Positions 46,574-57,703 of a stretch of 64,000 nt of DNA are shown piece by piece (position 1 is the stretch's first letter; each line of letters begins with the position of its first letter). Position numbers and translations under genes: made by a program. The notes under the pieces were generated by a model, which ran no database searches, was not told where the DNA came from, and was given only the letters and a program-made list of their open reading frames with translations. This DNA is from Anastatus disparis (Eukaryota > Arthropoda > Insecta > Hymenoptera > Eupelmidae). Location of the stretch: the NCBI GenBank assembly GCA_017163975.1, contig JAFFSR010000395.1, positions 876,001-940,000 of the forward strand, written 5' to 3'.

Positions 46574-47268
46574 ATGTGGGAATTGAGACATAAATAACAG
46601 TTATTTACAATTATTTAGAATTATTTACTGTTATTTACACTTATTTACAGTAATTAACTGTTATTTACACTTATTAACTGTTATTTACACTTATTTGCAG
46701 TTATTTATATTTATTTACAGTTATTTACATTTATTCACTTTTTTCACAATTATTTACAGTTATTTACGATTATTTATAGTTTTTTACAATTATTTGCAGT
46801 TATTTACATTTTCGAAAATTATCACGAATTTATTCAATAATTTTATATATAGGCGACAATTTTTAAAAATGTGAATAACTGTAAATAATTGTAAAAAACT
46901 ATGGAAAATTGTAAATAGTTGTAAATAATTATAAATAACTGTAAATAACTGTAAAAAACTGTAAATAACTGTAAATAACTATAAATAATTGTAAATAATT
47001 ATTAATAACATTAAATTATCCACTGATTCAAAAATTTTTGAAAATGTAAATAACTGTAAATAATTATGAATAACTGTAAATAATTATGAATAATTGTAAA
47101 TAATTATAAAAAACTGTAAATAATTGTAAATAATTGTAAATAACTGTAAATAACAGTTAATAACAGTTAATAACTGTAAATAACTGTAAATAATAGTAAT
47201 TAATAATAAATAATAGTAAATAACTGTAAATAACTATTATTTATGTCTCAATTCCTACATTTTTTAAC
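46574..47268. repeat. Inverted TTATTTACAG array bounded by GGAATTGAGACA
   Basis: The left edge AATGTGGGAATTGAGACATA and the right edge, reverse complemented, AATGTAGGAATTGAGACATA enclose TTATTTACAG-type units. These switch to the complementary orientation near 46,830. Probably a hairpin-forming part of the surrounding foldback element. Confidence 0.75.
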
Positions 47269-47681
47269 AGTTATTTACAATTATTTACTATTATTTACAG
47301 TTTTTCACATAAATTATTTCCATATGGGTAAATAATGTTTTTAAACACTCGAATTATATATATACTAAACACCGTAGCCACGAATACAACAAAGTAAATA
47401 TAATTAGCATATTATTTCAGAAAATTTTTGTAAAAAATTTTAATTTTTAACAATGTTTTTCTACGTGTCTACAATTGGAGTAACACTGCAGAACAGTAAG
47501 CAAATTTGGGACATGCGCGAGACTTTTGTCCAGAATTATGGTTCCCTTTTAAAAAATGGGAGCGAAATTTAAACATGTTTTTTTATTAATAAAAAATGTA
47601 TTTTGACTATGAATGTACTTCAAAAAAGTATCCTTCACTATCGTATTATTAATTAAAGTCATTATTTACATGTGATAAGAG

Positions 47682-48981
47682 CCCTGTTAAAAAAGTCCAG
47701 GTGGATTTCCACGTGGAAAATCCACGTGGAATTCCACGTGGATTTTCAGTCTGATTTACTTGGATTTTCAGGGTGATTTACTTGGATTTTTAGGGTGAAA
47801 ATCAGGGTGGAATTCCAGGTAGATTTTCAGGGTGAAAATCAGGTTGGAATTTTAAGGGGATTTTCAGTCTGAATTACTTGGATTTTCATAGTGAAAATCC
47901 ACTCTGATTTTGAGTCTGAAAATCCACTCTGATTTTCATAGTGAAAATCCACTCTGATTTTCATAGTGAAAATCCACTCTGATTTTCATAGTGAAAATCC
48001 ACTTTGATTTTCAGTCTGAAAATCCACCCTGATTTTCATAGTGAAAATTCCACTCTGATTTTCAGTCTGAAAATCCACCTGATTGTGGATATATTTAAGC
48101 ATTCAAAAAAATATTTTTAACAAATTAAATTTATTTATGTTTTTCATTGCAACCACAAAAATATCTCTGCTCACTTAATAGAATAGAACGTGAGAAAGTA
48201 GGCCGAATGATCGTCGTTTTAGACAAAATTAAAATGTTAGTTTATAAGCTCTAAAGTCTTTTATTCTTTTCATGCGCGTTGGCGTGCCATAAGAAAGTCA
48301 ATACATAAAAAGCGTGGTAGCCCCCTAGTGGTTAGTTATTGAATATGAATATACACATGTATATAATAGTACTGATGATTAACCGTTAGGGGATGCTCCG
48401 CTTTCTACCTATTGACTTTCTTATGGCAAGCGAACGCGCACGAAAAGAATAAAAGACTTTAGAGCTTATAAACTAACAGTTTAATTTTGTCTAAAACGAC
48501 GATCATTCGCTCTACTTTCTCACGTTCTATTCTATTAAGTGAACAGAGATATTTTTGTGGTTGCAATGAAAAACATAAATAAATTTAATTTTATAAAAAT
48601 ATTTTTTTGATTGCTTAAAAATATCCACAATCAGGGTGGATTTTCAGACTGAAAATCAGAGTGGATTTTCACTATGAAAATCAGAGTGGATTTTCAGACT
48701 GAAAATCAGAGTGGATTTTCACTATGAAAATCAGAGTGTATTTTTAGACTCAAAATCAGAGTGGTATTTCACTATGAAAATCCAAGTAATTCAGACTGAA
48801 AATCCCCTTAAAATTCCAACCTGATTTTCACCCTGAAAATCTACCTGGAATTCCACCCTGATTTTCACCCTGAAAATCCAAGTAAATCACCCTGAAAATC
48901 CAAGTAAATCAGACTGAAAATCCACGTGGAATTCCACGTGGATTTTCCACGTGGAAATCCACCTGGACTTTTTTAACAGGG
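47682..48981. mobile_element. 1.3-kb near-perfect palindrome with CCCTGTTAAAAAAGTCC tips, nested in Tigger
   Basis: Ends CCCTGTTAAAAAAGTCCAGG and CCTGGACTTTTTTAACAGGG. The arms pair over about 620 bp around a loop near 48,330-48,390. AG flanks both ends. The outer arm is built of ATTTTCATAGTGAAAATCCA and CCACGTGGA words in tandem. The inner arm is unique sequence (GACTTTCTTATGGCA, AACGACGATCATTCG). Non-coding foldback element. Confidence 0.88.
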
Positions 48982-49281
48982 AGGAATTCTTTCTTTTTTC
49001 ATCGTATGTATAAATAGCAGTTTTAGCAATGGATGGGCCCATATGTACGTCATTTTCCAACTTATTATACAGCCTCGGTTCTTTTATTTATTTAAATTAT
49101 TTTTAAATTTTTATTCAATTATATAAAGTAATTATTCGTATAAACAACAGCTTAGTTTACTATGAATAATTTTACTTTTTAATATTTGTCATATTATCAT
49201 ATTTAAAAATAGTAATCTTTATTGATGTCCAGAACTATGTCCCAAGTTGAACGTTGTCCCAAATTACCTTACTTTACCTTA

Positions 49282-49914
49282 CATGTTTGTGAATCAACGA
49301 AAATATGCCTTTTATTATCCTTAAGTTACCGTAAAAATTTCATCAAAAAATATTAATTATTTTAGGAGATATTCTATTCGTTTATTAAAAAGAGGTCAAA
49401 TGTACGTTAAAAAATTCACCCAAAAACGTCATGGTATAGACTTCATGATAATCATATAATATTTAGATATTAACGTAGATTTTATGAATTTGATGGGAAA
49501 TTGTGTCCATTTTATTATTTTCAACCTAAATATTGCAAAAAAAGTACATTTTTTTCTTAATGATTTTTTTAATATTTTTGCAACTAATAAAAATATCAAT
49601 ATAGGGATTTGATATTCTTATTTCTGGTAATTTTACGCAAATTTGAAGAAAAAAGAATGCTCTAGCTCAATTAGGAGCCGAAATATTTTTTTTTTTTTAA
49701 ATTCGCCAATTGTTTATTTATAAAGATTAAGGACTGAAATTTTTATCACAGCTAGTATAATACTTGAAGTTTATGATTCCATTATATCAGAGATGGAATA
49801 AACATTTTTCAATGTTGAAAATTAATATTAGAGTAATCAAGATTGCTACTAATAGTAAAAGTAATTTTTCCTACCTTGCTAGAAAATTCATCTGGCGAGT
49901 TATAATTTATGTTC
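49282..49914. other. Spacer right of the Tigger element
   Basis: AT-rich, no coding signal or clear repeat. Confidence 0.45.
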
Positions 49915-50780
49915 CGATTAAAAATTCATTGTACCTCCGTTAATTAAAGACCAATTTCGACGTTTTTTTTAAATCGGAGTAGCGCGTGAAAATAATAACG
50001 ACTGTTGTATTTGTTTATAAAAAATTATTTATTTAACAATAATCATTGCAAAAAAAAAGATTTTTTAAACATTTTTTTAAATACTAATTTTTGCAACAAG
50101 CTTAAGGAATAAAGTTTGTTTGTCTTAAAAAAATAAACCATATTTCATTCAGTGTTTTCATGATAAAATCAATATTAAGCCTGTAAATTTGGAAAACAAA
50201 TTGGAAAACATTTTTGGTTTGGAATTTCAACACATGTAATACGTAAATTTACTTTGTCATGAAAAATTCATTGTATCTCCGTTGATTACGGACCAATTTT
50301 GACGTTTTCTTTTTAAATCGGGGTAGCCCATGAAAATAATAATGACTGTTGTATTTGTTTTTAAATAATTATTTATTTAACAATAATTATTGCGAAAAAA
50401 AAATTTTTTCAAACATACTTTTTTTTACATTAATTTTACCAAAAAGCTTTAAGAATAAAGTTTGTATGTCTTAAAAAAATAAACAATATTTCACTCTAGT
50501 GTTTTCATGATAAAATCAATATTAAGCCTGTTAATTTGGAAAACAAATTGGAAAACATTTCTGGTTTGGAATTTCAACGTAAATTTACTTTGTCATGAAA
50601 AATTCATTGTATCTCAGTTAATAACGGACCTATTTTGAAGTTTTTTTTTAAACTGGGATAGCGCGTAAAAATAATACCAACTGCTGTATTCGTTTTTAAA
50701 TAATTATTCATTCAACACTAATTATTGCAAAAAAAAATTTTTTAAACATATTTTTTTTATATTAATTTTAGCAAAAAGCT

Positions 50781-51217
50781 TTAAGAGGCGGTCGGAACCA
50801 AATCGGTGACTTGCGGTATATATCAAGTCAGCATTTTTCGCTTTACGATAATATTTTGTATATTTTTATGGCTTAAACTATTTCAAATCATTCTTTATAT
50901 ACATGACTAGAGGAAATGACTATATTTTTACCATATGAATAAGTAAATAAATTATTATAAGCATTTATTACAAATATCAAACTGACTTGACATATACCGC
51001 ATGCAAAAAACTGTCGTGTCGATTGTTAGGTGGCATTTTTCGCTTTATAACAATATTTTGTATATTTTTGTGGCTTTAACTATTTTAAATTATTCTTTAT
51101 ATACATGACTAGAGCAAATGACTATATTTTTATCATATTAATAAATGAATAAATTATTATAAGCATTTATTACAAGCACCGAACTAAGTCACCGATTTGG
51201 TTCCGACCGCCTCTTAA
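50781..51217. mobile_element. TTAA-flanked MITE (family E)
   Basis: TTAA at 50,781-50,784 and 51,214-51,217. The inverted ends are GAGGCGGTCGGAACCAAATC and GATTTGGTTCCGACCGCCTC (20-bp match, extending to GGTGAC). The first 7 bp resemble the tip of family A at 974-1360. The interior holds a duplicated segment (GCATTTTTCGCTTTA). Non-coding. Confidence 0.88.
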
Positions 51218-51617
51218 GGGGTGTCCTCATACGGGCACAGAGATCCACCTTATCTACATTTGAATTATGCATTTTAATAAAAACCTAACTATTTTTACTA
51301 AAATTCATAAAAGAGGCATATTCTTAACATTATAAAGAATTTTTTGCAACGTTAAATACCAGAATAACAGTGAAAATAAAGACAAAAACTGTATAATACG
51401 ATTATTCATAACTACATTAAAAAGTCAATCGTATTAAGCAGTTTTCGCCTTTATTTTTACCCTTATATTGTCTTTTAACGTTGCAATAAATTCTTCGGCA
51501 TGTTAAGAATGTGCCTCTTCTACGAAGTTCAGTCATAAATAGTTGAATTTCTATTAAAATTCATAATTTAAATGTAGATAAGGTAGAACTCCATGTCGGT
51601 ATGAGGATTCTCTTTAA
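51214..51617. mobile_element. TTAA-flanked MITE (family F, copy 1)
   Basis: It shares its left TTAA with the preceding element and ends at TTAA 51,614-51,617. The ends are GGGGTGTCCTCATACGGGC and, reverse complemented, AGAGAATCCTCATACCGAC. The arms fold around the centre near 51,415. The empty target AGCTTTAAGAATAAAG is present in other array units. Confidence 0.85.
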
Positions 51618-51945
51618 GAATAAAGTTTGTATGTCTTAAAAGAATAAACAATATTTTACTCTAGTGTTTTCATGATAAAATCAATATCAAGCCTGTTAAT
51701 TTGGAAAACAAATTGAAAAACATTTTTGCTTTGGAATTTCAACGTAAATTTACTTTGTCATGAAAAATTCATTGTATCTCAGTTAATTACGGACCAATTT
51801 TGACGTTTTTTTTTTAACTGGAGTAACGAGTGAAAATAATAACAACTGTTGTATTTGTTTTTAATAATTATTTATTTAACAATAATTATTGCGAAAAAAA
51901 TTTTCTTAACATATTTTTTTTTCATATTAATTTTAGCAAAGAGCT

Positions 51946-52350
51946 TTGAGGGATGTCCTCATACGGGCACAGAGATCCACCTTATCTACATGTGAATTAT
52001 GCATTTTGATAAAAATTTAACTATTTTTTACTAAAATTCATAGAAGAGGCATATTCTTAACATTATAAAGAATTAATTGCAACGTTAAAAGACAGAATAA
52101 CAGTGAAAATGAAGACAAAAACTGTATAATACGATTATTCATAACTACATCAAAAAGTTAATCTTATGAAGCAGTTTTCACCTTTATTTTTACCCTTATA
52201 TTGTCTTTTAACGTTGCAATAAATTCTTCGGCATGTTAGGAGTGTATCTCTCCTAGGAAGTTCAGTCATAAATAGTTAGATTTCTATTAAAATTCATAAT
52301 TTAAATGTAGATAAGGTAGAACTCTATGTCAGTATGAGGATTCTCTTTAA
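51946..52350. mobile_element. TTAA-type MITE (family F, copy 2)
   Basis: Nearly the same sequence as copy 1, at the same place in the next array unit. The left target has mutated to TTGA (51,946-51,949); the right TTAA is at 52,347-52,350. The identical position suggests that the array unit was duplicated together with the element. Confidence 0.85.
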
Positions 52351-52972
52351 GAATAGAGTTTGTATGTCTTAAAATAATAAACAATATTTCACTATAGTGT
52401 TTTCATGATAAAATCAATATTAAGCCTGTTAATTTGGAAAACAAATTGAAAAACATTTCTGGTTTGGAATTTCAACGTAAATTCACTTTGTCATGAAAAA
52501 TTTATTGTATCTCAGTTAATTACGGACCAATTTTGACGTTTTCTTTTTGAATCGCGGTAGCGCGTGAAAACAATAACTATCCTATTGGTTTTTTTAACAA
52601 TTAAAATCAAACAATTGTTATTGCAAAAAAAATTATTTCTTACATATTGAAAAAAAAAAGTATGTTTAAAAAATTTTTTTTTCGCAATAATTATTGTTAA
52701 ATAAATAATTATTTAAAAACAAATACAACAGTTGTTATTATTTTCAAAGGCTACCCTGATTTATAAAGAAAACGTCAAAATTGGTCCGTAATTAACTGAG
52801 ATACAATGAACTTTTCATGACAAAGTAAATTTACGTTGAAATTCCAAACCAAAAATGTTTTTCCATTTGTTTTCCAAATTAACAGGCTTAATATTGATTT
52901 TATCATAAAAACATTAGAGTAAAATATTGTTTATTTTTTTAAGACATACAAACTTTATTCTGAAGGGGAATC

Positions 52973-54240
52973 CTCAGTAATAGTTCCTCTCAAAATACAA
53001 CACCAGCAACTAGTCAGGAGTTCACTGATTCCTCAGACGGTCAGATCTCTAGTGATTATTCAATTTATGAACCATCTGTTAAACCAAACACTGAATATGT
53101 TCATATGTACATTCCCAGAGTAAGCATAAGTCATAGATACTGTTTTATATGTAAATCTGTATTCAATATTCAAAATGTGCCTATTGAAGCTCGTATCCAA
53201 GTGTTTGTTACCAGAAAAATTTTTATATCTAATCAAAATAAATGTTGTAAAATGCATCTAATAAAGAATAGATTTTATCAAGATGAAGTCTTACAACTAA
53301 ATATTTTTTCAAAGGAATCCGTTATTCAAGTTTCAGAACTTTCACTATTTATGAACAAAATATCAGATAACATAAATCCACAGCTTCATGACCAAATTGG
53401 AAATTTTGAAGTTTCGGAAGAACGCGTAAAAGCTCTTACTGGCCACACGTGGGATGATATTCTCCATCTGCGCAATAAAATAAGTACCATGAGATCTACT
53501 GAAAAACGAAATTTAACGCAAGCGTTGGTACTTTTTTTTATTTAAGATGAGATCTGGTAACTCCAATAAATGTATCTCTGCAATTTTTGGCATTGAAGAA
53601 TATATAGTTCAAAATTCCATCGCTTCCGTACTCAAATGTTTTGAAAACGAAATTTTGCCAAACCATTTTGGGATCAAAGCTTATTCTCGGGAATTCCTCC
53701 TTACCCAAACAGCTGAAGTAGCGAAAATGCTGTATAGTGTAGACAATAAATTAGCCTTGATCTGTGACGGAACCTATTTACGCCACCAAAAAAGCAGCAA
53801 CAATGCTTACCAACGGAAATCGTATTCAGGACAAAAAAAAACTTCTCTATGCAAGCCATTTACAATTTGCACAACTAACGGTTGTATTGTGGATTGTGTT
53901 GTGAGAGCGCGGTGGCGTAATGGATAGAGCTCTTGCCTTCAACGCGGAGGGCATGGGTTCGAATCCTGGCCAGGTACCTCTAACTTTTTTTTCGAAAGAA
54001 AATAAGTGTATGTGCCATTTATATCGCGACTCTTTAAAAAATCCGACCTCATTGGGTATCGGTTGATTGTTGGTTACAAAAGTGGCTGACCATCCATCGG
54101 TAGTCAAAGTTTTCGGTATGGTAGGTCTGACAGTCCTAGCCTGATGTAATGTGTTAAACAGATGCCGGGCGGGGGACTTCCTCGACTTCAGCATATATAA
54201 AAGGTTAATCATATAGAGGACAATATCCTTTATATATTAA

Positions 54241-54288
<48 letters not shown>

Positions 54289-55251
54289 TGGATTGTGTTG
54301 GACCGTACACTGCAAATTATAACGATGCTAAAATATTGGAAACTATATTAAAGCAACCTGATGGATTAAATGAGATTCTTCAAAAACAAGATATTTTTAT
54401 TCTTGATCGAGGATTTCGAGATGTAGTGGATTTTCTGAACGAACGGGAATTTACTGTCTTAATGCCCGCTTTAAAAGGTAATAGACCTCAACTTACCACT
54501 GAAGAATCTAATGGGTCTCGTCTAGTGACTAAACTTAGATGGGTGGTTGAAGTGATACATGGAATAATCGGCCAAAAGTATGAGCTACTTCACCATCAAT
54601 TCCACAATGGTCTTCTTCCAAGAGCCGGATTATTCTGTAAGATTGCTTGCTTTTTGCAAAACAAGTTTGGCAAGAGATTGAATTCCGATGCAGAAAATCT
54701 GGTAAAAATTATCGAAAGAATCAACTTCATGAAAAATGTTCAAAATACTTTGGCGCTTGAAGTCCATGATAACAATTGGAATCGAAAGACCGTACCTTTT
54801 CAGCAATTATCATCAGAGGAAATACTTGACTTTCCCGAAATGACGTTAAAAGATCTTAAAGTTTTCTTTACTGGTACTTATCAGTTATCGCAATCAGTTT
54901 CCTATTTGGCAGAAATTCTAGAAGATGACGGTTCATTATTGTTCAGCTATTCAAAAGAACAGCTAGATATTATAAGATTTGAGGTTAAATCGAAGAAGAA
55001 AAAAGTATAAATGTTATATACAGTACTGCTCAAAAACGGTCGGCATCAATGGCATTAAGAGATATTGCTGCAATTATGCAAACGGGGACAGAACAATTGG
55101 GTGCTGCTCCCATCTAGCAGCTATTATTTTTTATTTAAGTTACGCAAGATACTTATCTCGTATATTTAGACCAGCTGAAGTCTTAACTACACTCTTCGAT
55201 GTACAACAAATCGAACCCGTAATAGAAGAAAACAGTGAAGATGAAGACTGA
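52973..55251 (+). pseudogene. DDE_Tnp_4-type transposase, split by a SINE
   Basis: Without the SINE the plus strand encodes one transposase of the DDE_Tnp_4/HTH_Tnp_4 group (ISL2EU or IS5-like). The N-terminal part includes a Cys pair (YCFICKS), then KALTGHTWDDILHLRN and KRNLTQALVLF. A frameshift occurs near 53,540, then KMRSGNSNKCISAIFGIEE (HTH). The catalytic part begins LALICDGTYLRHQKSS, then IVDCVGPYTANYNDAKIL, FILDRGFRDVVDFL and LVTKLRWVVEVIHG, with D, D and E in the expected order. After a second frameshift near 55,000 the tail reads CNYANGDRTIGCCSHLAAI, a SWIM-like Cys/His motif. The true start is lost at the 52,973 junction. Its element ends are not identified. Confidence 0.85.
53902..54284 (+). 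mobile_element. tRNA-derived SINE inserted in the transposase gene
   Basis: About 383 bp. The head carries an RNA polymerase III A box (GTGGCGTAATGG, 53,912-53,923) and B box (GGTTCGAATCC, 53,956-53,966). A non-tRNA body follows, then a poly(A) tail of about 38 bases ending at 54,284. A perfect 16-bp target duplication, ATTGTGGATTGTGTTG, lies at 53,886-53,901 and 54,285-54,300. It inserted into the sense strand and keeps the transposase reading phase on the far side. LINE machinery would have supplied the reverse transcriptase. Confidence 0.95.
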
Positions 55252-55760
55252 ATCAGTATTCACAAATAATGACTAAATATTAATAAATATTGTTATAATG
55301 AAAAAAAAAAATTATGTATTATATTTACTGTTTTTATTATTCTTCTACAATACATGCAACGTAATGATTTCCTTAAAATCAAAAGTGATAACTTTCTTAT
55401 ACAAAACTCTTGTTTAATTCTTAATTGATTTTTAAATATATATCATTGCTTTTACATACAATATTTTTTTATTTGATTTTCCACAATTACAGAATAAAAA
55501 TAACGAAAAGTTCTATATAATTTTTAATACTTTCTTTACAAATATAATTGTTTATCTAAAATAATCAATTCAAATATAAAACTAATATATTATCTTTTCA
55601 TTTTAACATTGGATACAGCGAAAACTTTTGAAAAAATCGTAAAAGACTATCTTTTGCTCTTTGGACCCTCCCATAAGCTAGTTAAAGTAAAACTTATGGC
55701 ACCACTACATTCTACAGGAAATAATACACAGAAAATATGTATAATTCAATGATAAAAACC
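55252..55760. other. Spacer between transposase and copia remnants
   Basis: AT-rich 3' flank of the transposase gene with no further motif. Confidence 0.45.
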
Positions 55761-57690
55761 CATCTAGAATCTACAATGTTCCTTCTTTTACCATCAGTTG
55801 AAGTCGGTCTTTTTACTATTTTCCAGACATTATTTTTGTTCATAGAGTTTAATTCTGCTTTAACTGCTTTATTCTAATTTTCTTTGTCAAATGAGGCCAT
55901 TGCTTCTCTGTATGAAGCTGGATCACGATGTAGGTGTGCTTGAAAAACATGATGAATTTCTTCCTCTAATTTTTCTTTTCTTGGTCTGCCTCTTTTTCGT
56001 TTTTGTTCTCCCTCTATTTCTGCTTGTTTTTCTTGTTTATTCTCCTTTTTATTTTGCTGTGTAAACCAAGTTTCTTGGTTGATTTTTGATGGACTAGGCC
56101 ATTCTGTTAATTTAATTTTAGCATGAATATCTCTAAGTACTTTTGACTCATCGAACTTAACATTTCGACTTTTATGTTACTTTCTTTCTTTGGGATCAAT
56201 AAAGATGTATCCTGTGTCCGTATAACCAATAAGAATAACTCGTTTTCCTAGTGGACTAAATTTTGGACCCGTTTTCCTTTGGATTTTAATGTAAGCAACG
56301 CATCTAAATTATTTTAACCGTACCAAGTTGATTTTAGCTTCTGGATTAAGTTTTATTAAAAGAGCAATCATATCATTGGACTTGTGCGGCGTGCAATTGT
56401 AAACATGTACAGCTGCTTTTAACGCTAGATCCCACATGTTTTCTGGAACTCCTGAATAAAAAATAAGATCTCCAACATTCTTTTGAATAGTTTGGTTAAA
56501 GCATTCTGTCACTCTATTGTGTTGAGTAGTGTCAGGACTAGCTAGCTGTAATTCTACTCTAATTTTAATATATCTGTAGTGCTACCTCCGGTGAATTCCG
56601 TTTCTTGATCGCATCTTAAATAGCAAAATTTCGCGTCACTTCCGATTAAGCCTCTCGTGCTGATGATGAATGAATCTAGACACTCTCTCACTTCAGACCT
56701 ACTTCTAACTAGATATGCCATAGCTAATCTAGAAAAATCATTAACAAATATTACTATAAAACGATAGCCTTTTGGATAGCTTTTTGGACTAATTGGTCCC
56801 ATTGTATCACTGTGTACTATTTGCAAAGGAGCCATCGCTCGTTTTCTCGTTGAGGAGAAGGGCAGTCTGTTGAACCCTGAAAAATGATAAACTTCACAGT
56901 TTAATATTTCCTTATCAAATTGAATTCCTTTAATCCTTCAGATCTGGATTTTGTTTCTGAACTTCATTGAGATACTCCAGTGAAGCATGACCTAGTCTAA
57001 TATGCTAGAGATGAGCTAGATTGCCTTTTTCATAATAGTTATCTGCATTTTCATCTAGTTTACCTGAGTCTTTCTCTTCTGATATTATTTCCGTAGTGAT
57101 CTTCCCATCACTAGTTGTTTTATTGGCATCAGTAGTTTGAAAGATATCTCCTTCTTCATCAGCTGGTATCTCTCTTCCTCTGTTTTCTAGTTTCTTAGTA
57201 ACACTTCTAGTTAAGTATTTATATTTATTATTTGCTATATAAGCGATTACATTTACAGAGTTGTCCGTCTTATTGTTAGCTTTATCGTTAAGTTGGAATT
57301 CAATGATCCAGAAAGGTTTGTTATAAATTCCTGATAATAGTATTTCATTGGAACGTGGATCTAAAATTTCTATTTTCTGACTGTCTAAGTAAATGCCAAG
57401 TCCTTGATCAATAAACTTCCTTAACGACAACAAATTTTCAGCTGAGGATTCTGCATAAATTACATTTTCTAATTTTATTTCCTTTCCGTCTATTGATATT
57501 AATTCTATATCACCAACTCCCTCTGATTCTATATCCGCGGATTTATTTTTATTTGCACATCTAATTTCTGATCGTTATTCTGTATTTAACGTTTTAAAAA
57601 TTAATTGCGAGTTTGACATATGCTGTGATGCTCCCGAATCAGCTGACCTCTATTTTCACCACGATAGTCTGTCCTACCTTGATCCAACCT
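55761..57690 (-). pseudogene. pol: copia pol region: protease, integrase, start of RT
   Basis: Protease: SADSGASQHMSNSQLIFKT (near 57,640-57,590), the copia-type active site. GAG-pre-integrase: HL*HIRLGHASLEYLNEV, with a TAG where the family has Trp. Integrase: CEVYHFSGFNRLPFSST (usually CxxC), LQIVHSDTMGPI and YLRCDQETEF with the two Asp residues, then RVTECFNQTIQ with the catalytic Glu. Post-integrase block: [21 protein letters not shown] start: ASFDKEN*NKAVKAELNSM, another TAG at a Trp position, then SRWVF before the break. The catalytic RT motif is absent because of the truncation. Confidence 0.88.
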
Positions 57691-57703
57691 ACGTCGCCTC
57701 TCA

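Larger units (their letters stand above)
44286..47328. mobile_element. TA-flanked foldback element with CCCATATGGAAA tips, nested in Tigger
   Basis: Tips CCCATATGGAAA and TTTCCATATGGG with TA on both sides (44,284-44,285 and 47,329-47,330). Next inward are AACTGTAAATAA / TTATTTACAG arrays at both ends. Inside lie the repeat start GCCAAGTGCTTTGGCGGAATG (44,398), a ~167-bp tandem array and an AC run. A second inverted block lies at 46,574-47,268 with AATGTGGGAATTGAGACATA at its left edge and the complement at its right edge. No transposase. Confidence 0.78.
42440..49279 (-). mobile_element. Tigger/pogo DNA transposon with two nested insertions
   Basis: The left end reads AGGTAAAGTAAAGTAGTTTG. 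The right end, reverse complemented, reads AGGTAAAGTAAGGTAATTTG and continues GGGAC in both. TA flanks each end (42,438-42,439 and 49,280-49,281), the target duplication of the Tc1/mariner/pogo group. The transposase gene lies at the left, on the minus strand. Removing the nested 44,286-47,328 and 47,682-48,981 elements leaves about 2.5 kb, the usual size of Tigger-like elements. All parts are consistent with one originally autonomous transposon. Confidence 0.85.
49915..52970. repeat. ~336-bp tandem array with an inverted final copy, interrupted by TTAA elements
   Basis: GAAAAATTCATTGTATCTC-like landmarks occur at about 49,924, 50,261, 50,597, 51,762 and 52,495. The extra spacing equals the inserted TTAA elements. 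Each unit includes AAGTTTGTATGTCTTAAA and TTTTCATGATAAAATCAATA. From about 52,645 one more unit runs in the opposite orientation to 52,970. The whole therefore folds back and directly abuts the transposase gene at 52,973. Confidence 0.82.

Noticed and set aside
53902..53985. tRNA gene, because A and B boxes are present
   Set aside because: The head is followed by a non-tRNA body, a poly(A) tail and a target duplication, so it is a SINE. I could not fold a convincing anticodon arm.
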